Positions 10,445 through 19,529 of a stretch of 21,881 nucleotides of DNA are shown here, piece by piece. Position 1 is the stretch's first letter. Each line of letters starts with the position of its first letter. A model generated the notes under the pieces. The model saw only the letters and a program-made list of their open reading frames with translations, did no database searches and was not told the DNA's origin. Made by a program: the position numbers and the translations under genes. The stretch comes from Saccoglossus kowalevskii. Taxonomy: Eukaryota > Hemichordata > Enteropneusta > Harrimaniidae. The DNA is taken from the NCBI RefSeq assembly GCF_000003605.2, contig NW_003127385.1, forward strand, positions 56,577 to 78,457, given 5' to 3'.

Positions 10445-12059
10445 TTTCAATATTAAAAGAAATTTACCAATCTCATTTGTGATATAAATTACAGTATGAA
10501 CGAATAAAGTCCGTAATATGATCTATTTCAACTCATTTGACATTTCATCAAGATGAGAATATCTTCAATAATTATATCCCGCAGAAATATAAAACAAGTA
10601 CAAAAACCGTTCCTGCATATCTGCCTCAATTACGCGTCTATCATCTGGATCGTAATAGCGTAGACATGGCTGTCTGTTGACGTTCTCCCTCAATCAACAA
10701 GTTAAGATAAATGTCATAACAATCGCTGTTTGACAAAATCCCTTTTCTAACTGACACATGAGTACACCAAATTTGTCGATCATCTGATATTTAGTCCACC
10801 AGAGGCATTCGCGGCTGCTTTAAAGCAAACGATGGACTCGCCTCGCCGTCCATTACAAGCTTCAATTTAAGTGGGACTGCTTGGCTTTCACGATTTCTGT
10901 GACAATAGGGCAAAGCTCGCTATCGTTTCTATACCAATTAACATCTCTAGTAAAAAGACAATTTATTTATTTACCAGAAAAAAAGATGAATATTCACCCC
11001 ATACAGAAATACTTATTTATATTATATGAGACATAAAAAAAAGTCAGTCTCAGTGCGACGTCATCACATTTACCAATTCTCCAAACAATATATAGTATTT
11101 ATAACTGGAACTAACAATCGACAAGTATTATAGCGTTAATATTCTGAGTACATACACTATTTAAGTATCGGTGCAGAAATGTCGGTAATGGCAATGTTAG
11201 ACACGAGATGCCATCGATCATTGATAATTTCCATGAGTTGAGGTGTCTGGAACATCTCAGTCATCCCTGGGTATTCGTTTCGTTTTCCCCGGCTTCTTAT
11301 AGCGTCAGAGTGTTTTATTTCTTCTCACTGAAAGCCTGCTATATTTTTCCAGCCTTCATAGAAGTAGCGACAACAGAAATAAGTTTTTAACTTTTTTATT
11401 TATTTATTTAATAAATGGTGTATAGAATGTTTAAACTAGTCGATATTTCTCGCAGAATTGCAACATTGACAGGATATATGGGATTTCAGCCTGAGCAAGT
11501 CCAGTACTTGCACGAATGTGATGGCTGTCAACAGCTTGTACGGATATCAGCATAATGTAGTTGCGTCAACTAACACTCGTACGGCAATTAAACTCGAATG
11601 CCACCAGCATTGGTTTTACCATAGTAATTAATCGCGTATTTATAACGACATAAACGATTTCTTTATTTATATTCAGTCGCAATCGATAACACTAGCGTTC
11701 AAGGCCGCCATGTGACAGTCGCGTGCAGCAACTTTCACGCACATTAGTTGTATGCCAAGTTATGGTTGGGAGACAAGCGATCACATTTTTTAATTAAATA
11801 TATCGTGTAATGTTTAATGTACCAAAAACGTCGCAGTGTGGTCGCCGTCTTTTCAAGTACAGACAGACAAATAAATAAAATTGATTCTTTTGTTTTTCTT
11901 CAAAGGCAATGTCATTTATCCCGTGCTACGAGAATTGAAAGCCAAACCGACGAACACGTCACGTGAGATATTCGGACTACGGCGAACAAATGAGCAACGG
12001 CACACTTCTACTCACGAACACATCGTGGCTATACTAGGTCTGGTAATGGGGATGTAAAA
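10445..12059. other. single-copy stretch, no gene seen
   Basis: No supported gene. A 12-bp palindrome TGCTTTAAAGCA lies at 10816-10827, and ATGGAC/GTCCAT arms lie at 10832-10837 and 10848-10853 in a CpG-containing patch. A short (TTTA)4-like tract is at 11394-11411. A CACGTG E-box is at 11960-11965. The 60-codon plus frame at 11208-11390 has no recognisable features. Confidence 0.5.
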
Positions 12060-12223
12060 CAGTTTACAAACTGATGTTTACGGAATATTCACGGTGGTTC
12101 TGAGATCAGCGTATATGACCGTACACGTGTTTACATTTATCCTGGTAGCAGCACTTCGTATTTAGAACGTTATAAACGATGCAATGCATAATTGAAAATC
12201 GATAGTGTTTACAAACAAACACT
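12060..12223. promoter_or_regulatory. cluster of forkhead-type motifs, possible enhancer
   Basis: Seen: the dyad CAGTTTACAAACTG at 12060-12073, then TGTTTAC at 12075-12081, 12128-12134 and 12207-12213. The middle copy overlaps a CACGTG E-box (12124-12129). The last sits in an inverted repeat with AGTGTTT at 12204-12210 and AAACACT at 12217-12223. TGTTTAC is the reverse complement of GTAAACA, the canonical forkhead (FOX) core. Three exact cores plus a related dyad within 164 bp suggest a regulatory element. AT-rich composition raises the chance rate, so this is inference. Confidence 0.25.
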
Positions 12224-14287
12224 AATTTGCAAGGTCTGTACATATCGACAATGTTGTGGTTGACTTTCAGGTGCAACATATTCCGTAATACATAATATAA
12301 GCTTTCATAACTATTGCATTTCTAACTCTGCAACTCCTTCCAGGCAGATTGTCTAAAATAATGCAATTATCGGTCAGTTTGAAGATACCCGTGTTTTCTT
12401 TTACAATTAAAAAGCTAATAATACAATCTGTTGGCACGCTAACTGAAATGTTGTAGCTTCAATGTGGATTTACAAGCAGCACATGTTAAACTGGTAAATG
12501 TCCAGCGAAAACACATTATTAAATATATAGTGGCGAAACAACTTGCAGATATTTGTATTATATTCACCAGAGATTTTATTTTTGATCTGTTCAATTTCGG
12601 GGTCAGAAACGTTCACCTACAAAGCATGGCATGGTAAAAACAGCCAACGCATTGGCCAAAGATGTGGCTATTAGGTCAATGACTGTTACTGAGAGAAATA
12701 TATTAATTAGGTCTTCAATCCCGTTTTAAAAACTCATATCATTTAAATTAAAGCTCAACAGCCCCGAACTGCTATGCAAATACGACTTTTGTTGCTAAGC
12801 ATCGGTCCACCACAGCTGTTCCAGTTTGAATCGCAGCACTGGAATACAAAATACAAAAGAACACGCACACCGCGGACTAGTTTAATTGTTTGTACAACGG
12901 TGACTAGGGTCGACCCAGTCTCCATATCATGCCCCAAGGCACTACCAATTACACATTCAGTAAAGTATATTTGTGTTGTTCAACGGCGAGTAAGATGCAT
13001 GTAAAGGAGACATGTACCATACACACATGGGAAGGGCTTACTTTGCCAGTGAATGACAACGTTTTCGAAAAGATAGGAAACACCGTATGCACCGTTTGAA
13101 TACACCGATCTACAACGCCCCTGTCTTTTAGTCCACGTTAGTACATGAATAAGAACACTCGGCTTAAAATAACACCGTTCTAAAAATATTCAGTAGTTGA
13201 ATTCATAGTAGTGGGGTTTTAATTCAGCACATTATAGCGCATGGCCGGTTACAAATAAATATGATCCGAATAAAATATACATAGTCCGCGCATAAACATT
13301 TAGCCTGAGGTGACATGTGGAGAAATAAAATGGTTACTTTATTTCAACATTTTGATTATGTATTGTTAGCAAATGCGCCACAGTTCGACACGATATGTTT
13401 ACTGTTATATTCACTATGTCATGATACTTAGGAAAATGATCCACGAGGTTATATTTCTATTAATAACATCGTCAGTGGCGGTACGTGTGAAATTTGGGAA
13501 TGGGGCGACAGATTAAGGTGGGCGATATTCATTGTAAATTCAGAAGAAACTGGTTGAATTTCGCCGTTTTTTTAAACGACGCACGGCACGCTTCTCTGGG
13601 TACCGGAGTAATGGAATTAAAAAAAGATGATACTCCTGGGAAACGCACAACCCGATGTCGGGTAAACGCGCACCTTCTTCGAACTTTCAATACACTACGA
13701 GCCAAACTATAACTAAGGTCACGTCAGGCTGCATTGTACGTTAATGGCCTTAAATTAGGACGCTTAATAAAGAGACAAAAAGTAACAACCCCTTGTTCAT
13801 TAACAGAATTGAAGTATATTAAGTTATTGATAGGTATGTGGCTTATAATTCGCTATACGTGCCCGTAATTGACATGTATTACATTTCTATTCTCCCTTTG
13901 TGTATTATTGCAATTTAACATATTGGATCTACCCTCGTGACTCCATCGTATTCTCATGGAAAAAATTCATTACTGCAATGAAGGCACTATCAACACGCTC
14001 GATCAAATCAATAAGCCATGAAAGTTATAAACGCATAGATTATAACAAGGAATTGAAAGGGAGTTATTTTGAAACTCACTCGGTCGAAATTAAAGTATGA
14101 ATTTTGTATAAATTCTCATTATGTACAGACACGAGATGACTATTTCGTTACAAATGAACCCCGCGATTGACAGAGGCGAAAGACTGAAGTAAGGCATAAT
14201 TTTCATTATTTGAACAGCTTTGGGAAACAAATAATATTAATAAAAAACTACTATAGTATGTATGTATTCCCATATTCCGACTGTGTG
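12224..14287. other. single-copy stretch, no gene seen
   Basis: Short frames overlap on opposite strands at 12755-13004 (60 codons minus, 76 plus), which is what chance openness gives; neither is recognisable. The 72-codon plus frame at 13494-13712 is likewise unrecognised. At about 13473 the sequence GTCAGTGGCGGTACGTG, followed by GGGGCGAC, resembles the ends of some animal DNA transposons, but no matching inverted end was found. No RNA gene seen. Confidence 0.45.
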
Positions 14288-14297
14288 TGACGTCACA
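14286..14297. promoter_or_regulatory. CRE palindrome
   Basis: TGTGACGTCACA, a perfect 12-bp palindrome around TGACGTCA (14288-14295), is the consensus site for CREB/ATF-type bZIP factors. It is isolated: no TATA motif or gene start was recognised immediately downstream. Confidence 0.35.
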
Positions 14298-14771
14298 ATA
14301 CATTTACATCTTCAGCAATATATCATCTAATCATCAGCGAAGTAACGGCTTTTAAACTTGTTATTCGATATCTATTTGTATATTGCAAAGTTGGTGTTCT
14401 TGTCTTGAGAGCGTGTCTGTGTGGTGGGGGGGGGGTATTTAATAATTGTTTATGGCTGAGCATCAATTTGTTCATCAACACGCGTTTGTTTCTGTCACAT
14501 AACAAACCCACTCTACATCTTCCATTATGTAGCTGGGTTATGCGTTAAAACTGGAATTGTTATGATAGTATGTGTTTAATTCGAGGTGATTATTTTAATT
14601 TGTCCGTCCTATATGACACTGCCGCAGCGACAGAGACGCCGGGCCCTGCCTGTCTCCCTCAATAGTGTTTCCATGTGCACGATGCGCGACTTTCTGTAAA
14701 AGGCAATTGTCCGCACTAATACTAGTGACATGTGTGCCACACTAGGCGCCTATATTCGTGCTTTTAAGGGC
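14298..14771. other. single-copy stretch, no gene seen
   Basis: Apart from the G10 run, it holds a GC-richer patch around 14620-14770 (GCCGGGCCC, GATGCGCGAC, TAGGCGCC) just upstream of the TATA motif at 14772. The 62-codon minus frame at 14323-14511 includes the G10 run read as prolines and is not credible as a gene. Confidence 0.45.
14426..14435 (+). repeat. G10 homopolymer
   Basis: Ten consecutive G residues following GTGTGGT. It is a single tract, so not a four-tract quadruplex motif within one strand. It is a likely spot for length errors. Confidence 0.9.
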
Positions 14772-14799
14772 TATAAAATACAATTTTCATTATTTCAGT
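14772..14799 (+). promoter_or_regulatory. candidate core promoter: TATAAAA plus initiator-like TTCAGT
   Basis: TATAAAA at 14772-14778, in the context GGGCTATAAAATAC, closely fits the animal TATA consensus. TTCAGT at 14794-14799 fits the initiator pattern, with the presumptive start A at 14797, 25 bp from the first T of the TATA motif, which is slightly short. The first downstream ATG (about 14865) gives only six codons, so a coding transcript is not visible. TTATTTCAG could equally be a 3' splice acceptor. Confidence 0.25.
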
Positions 14800-15241
14800 A
14801 GGACTGGTGATTTAATCTGTTGTTGCTGGCTAGATAAACTGTATTCACCACATTATCCGCCAACAGATGATACATAGAAATAAATAAAAGAGACCGCGGT
14901 AAACCGTGAAATCCCTATATATTACTCGCCGAAACGAACAGTCAAATAAACCCCCTCCATCCACCCACCCTAAAAATTCTACATTTTCGGGTTCTTTCCA
15001 ATAGTTTCAAATGACCTGGTATGACCCAAAGTGACGCAAACTTCATTTATACATATGGAACAAATGATATATAGTGCAATACTTAAATATAATTTGTAAA
15101 TGTCAACAATAATAATCTGAGAAAACCCACACTTTCCTTCTCTATGGACCGCCGGGCTTGAAATAGGATCGCTGGTTCTTTTAGCCGCTATGGAAATTAA
15201 CGAACCGACGTGCGACCCACTTCAGTCAGTCATTCGGCCAG

Positions 15242-15259
15242 ACACACACACACACACAC
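15242..15259. repeat. (AC)9 microsatellite
   Basis: Eighteen bases of perfect AC dinucleotide repeat, short and unremarkable. Confidence 0.9.
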
Positions 15260-15447
15260 GGAACTAAGCAAAAACGGCGGGGACACCCACTTCATTCTGC
15301 AATATTGTTTTTCATATAGTCTTACACTTTTCAATGAATGAAGACTAAAATTAAAGGGACCTGTGCCGCGAAATGCCACAATGTCTAGTTGAGTATGCGC
15401 AGTGTTGACTGCAGCTACAGCCTTTCAGATCAGTTTGTCCCGCACTA

Positions 15448-15466
15448 TATGTACCGCTGGTACATA
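15448..15466. promoter_or_regulatory. perfect 19-bp dyad upstream of a TATA motif
   Basis: TATGTACC and GGTACATA form 8-bp perfect arms around a 3-nt GCT spacer. It lies 35 bp before TATATAAA at 15501. The symmetry suggests a dimeric-protein site or a small hairpin. I do not recognise a factor for it: the half-sites face opposite to the usual steroid-receptor arrangement. Confidence 0.25.
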
Positions 15467-15500
15467 GAACACGACTGCCACACACCATGTTTCAAAACAC

Positions 15501-15508
15501 TATATAAA
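15501..15508 (+). promoter_or_regulatory. candidate TATA box, plus strand
   Basis: TATATAAA immediately precedes the CpG-rich stretch. A start about 30 bp downstream would lie near 15531, leaving a leader of about 70 nt before the ATG at 15600. It competes with the minus-strand exon reading of the same bases (15519-15543). Confidence 0.2.
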
Positions 15509-15518
15509 ATTCACTTAC

Positions 15519-15543
15519 CCTCATTTCCTCGCCGTCTGCTCAT
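15519..15543 (-). CDS. candidate short first coding exon, minus strand
   Basis: Reading the minus strand, ATG at 15543-15541 (context AACAATGA, A at -3) opens MSRRRGNE, and after one further G comes GTAAGTGA from 15518 downward. GTAAGT matches the consensus 5' splice donor at all six intron positions with G at -1. An in-frame TAG lies upstream, so this is the first ATG of its frame. This would be an eight-codon first exon with the CpG-rich stretch as its promoter. Without splicing the frame stops two codons later. I cannot identify a downstream exon, so it remains a candidate. Confidence 0.15.
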
Positions 15544-15599
15544 TGTTATATTGCGGTTGTTGTCTGTCTATCCTCGGACAAGGATTCCCGTCGTGTTGA

Positions 15600-15692
15600 A
15601 TGGACAGTCTCTCGGAAAGCTGTGTTAATAGTTCGAGACTCCAGCACGATGTGTCGATGGAGAGGCTTGGTCGTCTGTTCTCAGTGAGATAA
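15600..15692 (+). CDS. candidate 30-residue small ORF, unrecognised
   Basis: ATG at 15600 opens a 30-codon frame beginning MDSLSESCVNSSRLQ and ending at TAA 15690-15692. It sits about 100 bp downstream of TATATAAA within the CpG-rich stretch. The start context is moderate (G at +4, T at -3). The peptide is serine/leucine/arginine-rich with no recognisable motif. TCAGTGAGAT near its end offers a possible GTGAGA splice donor at about 15684, so it could be the start of a longer spliced frame. A different frame on the same strand (15389-15628) is also open, which warns that openness alone means little. Confidence 0.12.
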   Translation: MDSLSESCVNSSRLQHDVSMERLGRLFSVR

Positions 15693-16249
15693 CCGGCGTC
15701 CGGGAAATATGAACATATAACGCGTATCCCAGGATAACTTCTCGGTCACAACAACAACAAATACAACACTACGTAAGATGTATCGATCTTTATATTAACT
15801 AGTATGCCCGTTCTTGTGAAACGTTCTATCGTATCTACCGACTCCGATCAACCGCCTGTGTGTCGAACCCGGCGTACTATAAGGAACAGACAGCAAGTTA
15901 ATGTGTATACACTGACGGAGCTGCGAGCGCTGCCGGCACTAATTTGTTAAATAATAAATTGTATTACAATCCACGCAGTTAGACTCAACGCGTCGTGGCC
16001 GCGTGCTGTGCGGTGAAGTAACAACACGAACCAACCAATCGTGGCCTTCTGGGACGGCAAGACCATTTGCGTAAATGAATACCAAACCACAGAGAGAACG
16101 AATTGAGGGGGTTGTACGTGTCAGACTTTTTCATTGGCATCGAGGGATATGATTAATAACTCAATAAGATTGTGTACATGAGATAAATGGGTGCTCATGT
16201 CATTTATATACAAATGAAATAAAATGCAAAGACGTATTGAAGTACATCA

Positions 16250-16257
16250 CCCCCCCC
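16250..16257. repeat. C8 homopolymer
   Basis: Eight consecutive C residues after CATCA. A minor low-complexity feature. Confidence 0.9.
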
Positions 16258-16941
16258 ATTTTGCCTAATTTTCTGTACTGCAAATTAAATTGTAGATATG
16301 GTGGGCACAAACAACGCAACTTTCAAATCTTCCACATTTTGAGTTCCAATGATTGAAGTGTATATCGTTGTATAAATGTTCTATATAGTTTGCAATCGTA
16401 TTCAATTGCATGTTTTTTTATGGTATTTTTCATTTAGTGTTATAGTCAGGGTTTCATTAAGAAGCAGTTTGTTTATTTTCTGTAATAACATCGTAAACGC
16501 TCACGAGATGAATTACTTATCGGAGACATGACATCATTGCCACTATATACTTTCTAAATTCAGATGTTTATCGCCCGAACGCCGGATATTGTGTCGATTA
16601 GCTTATCGAAGTTCAGCTGTTGTCCAAGATGGCACGTTCTGTTTTCTATGAACATAACTCTGGAAAAAAAAATGATGTCTTCATCAATTATTTGTCAGAG
16701 CAATAACATCGCCGTATAGTAGAAGAATATATACTACCGGTATTACTAAAGATTTTACAAATAGTGCAAAACATCCACCAAACCGACCCGAATATAAAAG
16801 TGCCGATGAATGTATTAATTGTTGCCGCAAAACGGCGCTAGCACGGAATACAGTTATTGACGGAGCAAGCATGTGAAATTTGATATATACAATCTAGATC
16901 ACCATGGTATTAATAATTTAATAATTAGACAGTTTGCAACG

Positions 16942-16967
16942 AATAGAATTTGAAAACAAATTCTATT
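16942..16967. repeat. perfect 10-bp inverted repeat (hairpin)
   Basis: AATAGAATTT at 16942-16951 and AAATTCTATT at 16958-16967 are exact reverse complements around a 6-nt GAAAAC loop. No role is apparent, and nothing suggests a transposon end. Confidence 0.7.
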
Positions 16968-17017
16968 TATCGAAGGCATATAGGTACGAGGTATTTATAT
17001 TTCATATTTGAGAGTGA

Positions 17018-17027
17018 CGCATGCGCA
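17018..17027. promoter_or_regulatory. NRF-1-like palindromic site
   Basis: CGCATGCGCA within TGACGCATGCGCAC differs by one base from the palindromic GCGCATGCGC core bound by NRF-1 (erect wing/ewg family) proteins. No adjacent gene start was identified. Confidence 0.2.
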
Positions 17028-17401
17028 CGTTGAATTGTGATATCACATAATCAACGTATTTGTGGTGGGATGGAGATCTGAATTAACGTAATGTAGTTGT
17101 CGCAGTGAAGAACTTATATTTCCAGTTTACCAGTTACTATTTGATAGACCGACCAACCTAGTCATGAAGTTCCAAATATGAATATGGTCTCTGTGGGAAA
17201 ATTCACGCCAGCACCTGCAATTTCAATGTGAGCACAAAGAAAAGGGGAGACAGCAGTTACATTCAATGACCGGAACTATCGCCTGGCACAGAAATAATTT
17301 AAAAGAAAGGAACTTCAAGTTTATATATTATATCATACTGTTATTGTGCCAATTTAACCCGAGACAACGCAATGCGCCGAGATTTTGAAGTGCATGTAAA
17401 C

Positions 17402-17415
17402 TTTTTTTTTTTTTT
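17402..17415 (+). repeat. T14 homopolymer
   Basis: Fourteen consecutive T residues. Low complexity, and it creates the phenylalanine run in an overlapping spurious frame. Confidence 0.9.
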
Positions 17416-17813
17416 ATTCGGTGTCACACACACTCAGGTTGTACCCTTTTATTTGTTCAACAACACTAGCTCTAACCACCTGGATATCGACGGGAAACGG
17501 GGCCAGATGGATAGGTGTCATGAAAATAATCTTTTTGATGAAGCTGAACGGTATAATGCACATTAAACACAGGGTATGATTTCGCGATCAAAAATTAATG
17601 ATTTTTAAAAAGCAGTTGTCGCTTCTCTTGAACGTCACATCCCAGTTTACTTTAATTGCCTGAAGCCAAAGCGAACCGGGAGATTAGTGACAGAGACCAC
17701 GATATGAACACATAATGAGGCTGTCTGCAAATATAAACAATACCATTGTTTATGTCGCAAGGATTCCTCCAACGCTTGGATAATTCAATTTCTAGCAATG
17801 TGTCATTGATATT

Positions 17814-18095
17814 GTCAAGATTTCATTGTCGTTTTTTCAAAGTCCCTCTGCATCGTGAATGTCAAGATTTCACTGTCGTTTTTCAAAGTCCCTCTGCATC
17901 GTGAATGTCAAGATTTCACTGTCGTTTTTCAAAGTCCCTCTGCATCGTGAATGTCAAGATTTCACTGTCGTTTTTCAAAGTCCCTCTGCATCGTGAATGT
18001 CAAGATTTCACTGTCGTTTTTAAAGTCCCTCTGCATCGTGAATGTCAAGATTTCACTGTCGTTTTTCAAAGTCCCTCTGCATCGTGAATGTCAAG
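17814..18095. repeat. 46-bp tandem repeat, six units plus a 6-bp remnant
   Basis: Units start at 17814, 17861, 17907, 17953, 17999 and 18044, with a partial GTCAAG at 18090-18095. Units 2, 3, 4 and 6 are identical by eye. Unit 1 is 47 bp (one extra T, and CATTGTC for CACTGTC) and unit 5 is 45 bp (one C lost). Each unit opens with GTCAAGATTTCACTGTCG and ends TGCATCGTGAAT. Because 46 is not a multiple of 3, the two open frames across it (17905-18087, 18042-18245) cycle through different readings of the same DNA and are not credible proteins. Confidence 0.97.
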
Positions 18096-18710
18096 TTGTG
18101 CCATTATAAAGAACAGGGCTCAATTAAAAATGTTAAAACTCACGACAAATTATGGTTGCAGCGACAGACAAAAGTTGCAACGAAAAACATTACTTACTTA
18201 TTAAGATGGGGGTGTAACCCTATCTCGTACGCGGCAACTCGGTGAGTGCAGCCGCGGGCGTATGCTTGGCTGACATTTGTACCAGCATGGTTTAGTATAT
18301 GTAAATTCATCCTCCAATTGAACCTGATACGGTATTAACTTTCAAAGGTATATAGCAATAACTGTGCGCGTGTTGCTTCTTTTATCGCAACAGTATTGAA
18401 CCATTAAACGGTGACGTGTTCTTTATTATCTATTTTCACCCAGAACTGAGCAAGGGCCTCTGACCGTGTCTTCCACGTAACTAATTTGTTCCACGGTTAC
18501 CGGATTATTTGCATCTCCATACTATGTCGAGTCTAATTTACCAGAAGAGGGTATTTTACAGTATCATGTTGGTTGGTTGAAATAATTTCAAAACTGAAAC
18601 ATATCTCGTTTCACTTTCTGTTTCCATATTTTTCTATCATTAGGTGATTAATTTCAATTATTTGACAATACAATACAATAGAATAATAACATAATGCCCT
18701 CCCGCTAGGG
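18096..18710. other. single-copy stretch, no gene seen
   Basis: Ordinary sequence with no supported gene, repeat or RNA feature. A GC-richer patch lies near 18225-18265. Confidence 0.5.
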
Positions 18711-18835
18711 TGACGTCATCTCTGGTAGAAATAAAACAAGCAGTATCCTATGAAGTGGAGCACTGAAAAAGAAACAAGATAGTAGGGGAGTTGAGAATTA
18801 TGACAAGTCGATAAAATATGAAAGACGTGACGTCA
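18711..18835. promoter_or_regulatory. pair of CRE palindromes
   Basis: TGACGTCA occurs at 18711-18718 and 18828-18835. The second is the centre of a 12-bp perfect palindrome CGTGACGTCACG (18826-18837). The octamer is the full CREB/ATF consensus. Two within 125 bp, the nearer one 43 bp before an ATG, suggest a regulatory region. No clear TATA box is in place, although ATAAAATA occurs near 18811. Confidence 0.3.
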
Positions 18836-18877
18836 CGAGTAGTATTAAGTTGCCATTGTTGTTCATTAGGCTGACAT

Positions 18878-18976
18878 ATGGAGGTCAAAGTTGAGGCTGC
18901 GGGTCAGTTTCTTGTGGTTGACGAGGTTGAAATCTCTACCGTTGGAAGCGATTCGCTTGGCTGGACGAGTTCTTAA
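18878..18976 (+). CDS. candidate 32-residue small ORF, unrecognised
   Basis: ATG at 18878 opens a 32-codon frame beginning MEVKVEAAGQFLVVDEVEIS and ending at TAA 18974-18976. An in-frame TGA lies two codons upstream, so the start is fixed. Its residue make-up (alternating V/E/D, few rare residues, G/C at many codon positions) looks more protein-like than the surrounding frames, and the local DNA is less AT-rich. Two CRE palindromes lie upstream at 18711 and 18828. It has no recognised domain, signal peptide or strong internal splice donor. It could be a short first exon, a microprotein or chance. Length alone does not support it. Confidence 0.15.
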   Translation: MEVKVEAAGQFLVVDEVEISTVGSDSLGWTSS

Positions 18977-19414
18977 ATGATTCGTTTCACGGGGGACAGT
19001 CATAATGGCCAATAAATAAATAATTATTATTGTCCATTGTTAGAAGCATCGATGCAAGGAAAATGATATCCCTGTTAAGCACTTGAAATTCCAAGTCCAC
19101 CGAGCCTTCCGCTCAAATATATCATGTGCATGCAATTATTTCACCGATTGCCAACCAAGGCCGTTTTTGCGAACGTTTTTCATGGGGTTCATTAATATTT
19201 CAGAAGCTTCCAATGAGAAACCATTGTACTAAAATAGAAAGCGTATAAAAAATAAATTGTCGGAAAAAGCGTATTTGCCATTAAGCAATTGAGAAATTAA
19301 CAAATATTTGTTTGGTTTATGCTTCGCTTTTCCTGGTATCACTGATCGACAAATGGATTGGACACTTTGGAAAGAATCACAGCTTTCTCGCGATTACATC
19401 GCACACTTTCGTTG
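18977..19414. other. single-copy stretch, no gene seen
   Basis: AT-rich sequence containing AATAAATAAATAATTATT near 19012, but no supported gene or repeat array. Confidence 0.5.
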
Positions 19415-19499
19415 TATTTAAGCGATCACGGGCCGCGCACCGTGTTCAGTGAATCACAACGGGTGTCAGTTTAATACTCATTCAGTACATATCCTCAAA
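19415..19499 (+). promoter_or_regulatory. candidate core promoter: TATTTAAG plus TTCAGT initiator
   Basis: TATTTAAG at 19415-19422 is a TATA-like element. TTCAGT at 19445-19450 fits the initiator pattern, with the A at 19448, 33 bp from the first T of the TATA-like element, a normal spacing. The intervening GGGCCGCGCACCGTG is unusually GC-rich for this window. The next ATG (19500) has a strong start context. Confidence 0.25.
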
Positions 19500-19529
19500 A
19501 TGGCATTAAATCTCGTTGTCTTGCGCTGA
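19500..19529 (+). CDS. candidate nine-residue micro-ORF
   Basis: CAAAATGG at 19500 (A at -3, G at +4) is one of the best start contexts in the window, 52 nt downstream of the initiator-like A. The frame MALNLVVLR stops at TGA after nine codons with no convincing splice donor inside. It could be an upstream ORF of a longer transcript, or the promoter match could be accidental. Confidence 0.1.
   Translation: MALNLVVLR

Larger units (their letters stand above)
15500..16060. promoter_or_regulatory. CpG-rich stretch, possible promoter region
   Basis: I count about 40 CpG dinucleotides by eye in roughly 550 bp, clearly denser than the surrounding AT-rich DNA. Examples are ACCGGCGTCCGGG near 15694 and AACGCGTCGTGGCCGCGTG near 15987. 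A CCAAT motif is at 16035-16039. This is the most promoter-like composition in the window. The direction of transcription is not settled by the sequence. Confidence 0.35.
16061..17813. other. single-copy stretch, no gene seen
   Basis: AT-rich, with short unrecognised frames (62 codons minus at 16684-16872; 64 codons plus at 17372-17566, which reads through the T14 run as phenylalanines). Sites of note are listed separately. No RNA gene or transposon ends recognised. Confidence 0.5.

Noticed and set aside
12755-13004. Opposed frames of 60 codons (minus) and 76 codons (plus)
   Set aside because: Both strands are open over the same DNA, neither shows a known motif or credible splice and promoter context, and the lengths are within chance expectation.
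13473-13530. Possible DNA-transposon terminus starting CAGTGGCGGTACGTG
   Set aside because: No inverted copy of this end and no target-site duplication were found nearby, and no transposase-like frame is present.
14787-14800. 3' splice acceptor reading of TTATTTCAG
   Set aside because: The polypyrimidine tract is short and the following sequence gives no sustained open frame, so the initiator reading was kept as the slightly better of two weak options.
15855-15960. Possible tRNA B box on the minus strand (GGGTTCGACAC)
   Set aside because: Only a partial match to the B-box consensus, and no A box or acceptor-stem pairing was found at the proper distance.
17905-18245. Two plus-strand frames (60 and 67 codons) containing repeated SRFHCRFSK and HRECQDFTV segments
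   Set aside because: The 46-bp unit shifts frame each copy, so these are different readings of the same repeat, not conserved peptide motifs.
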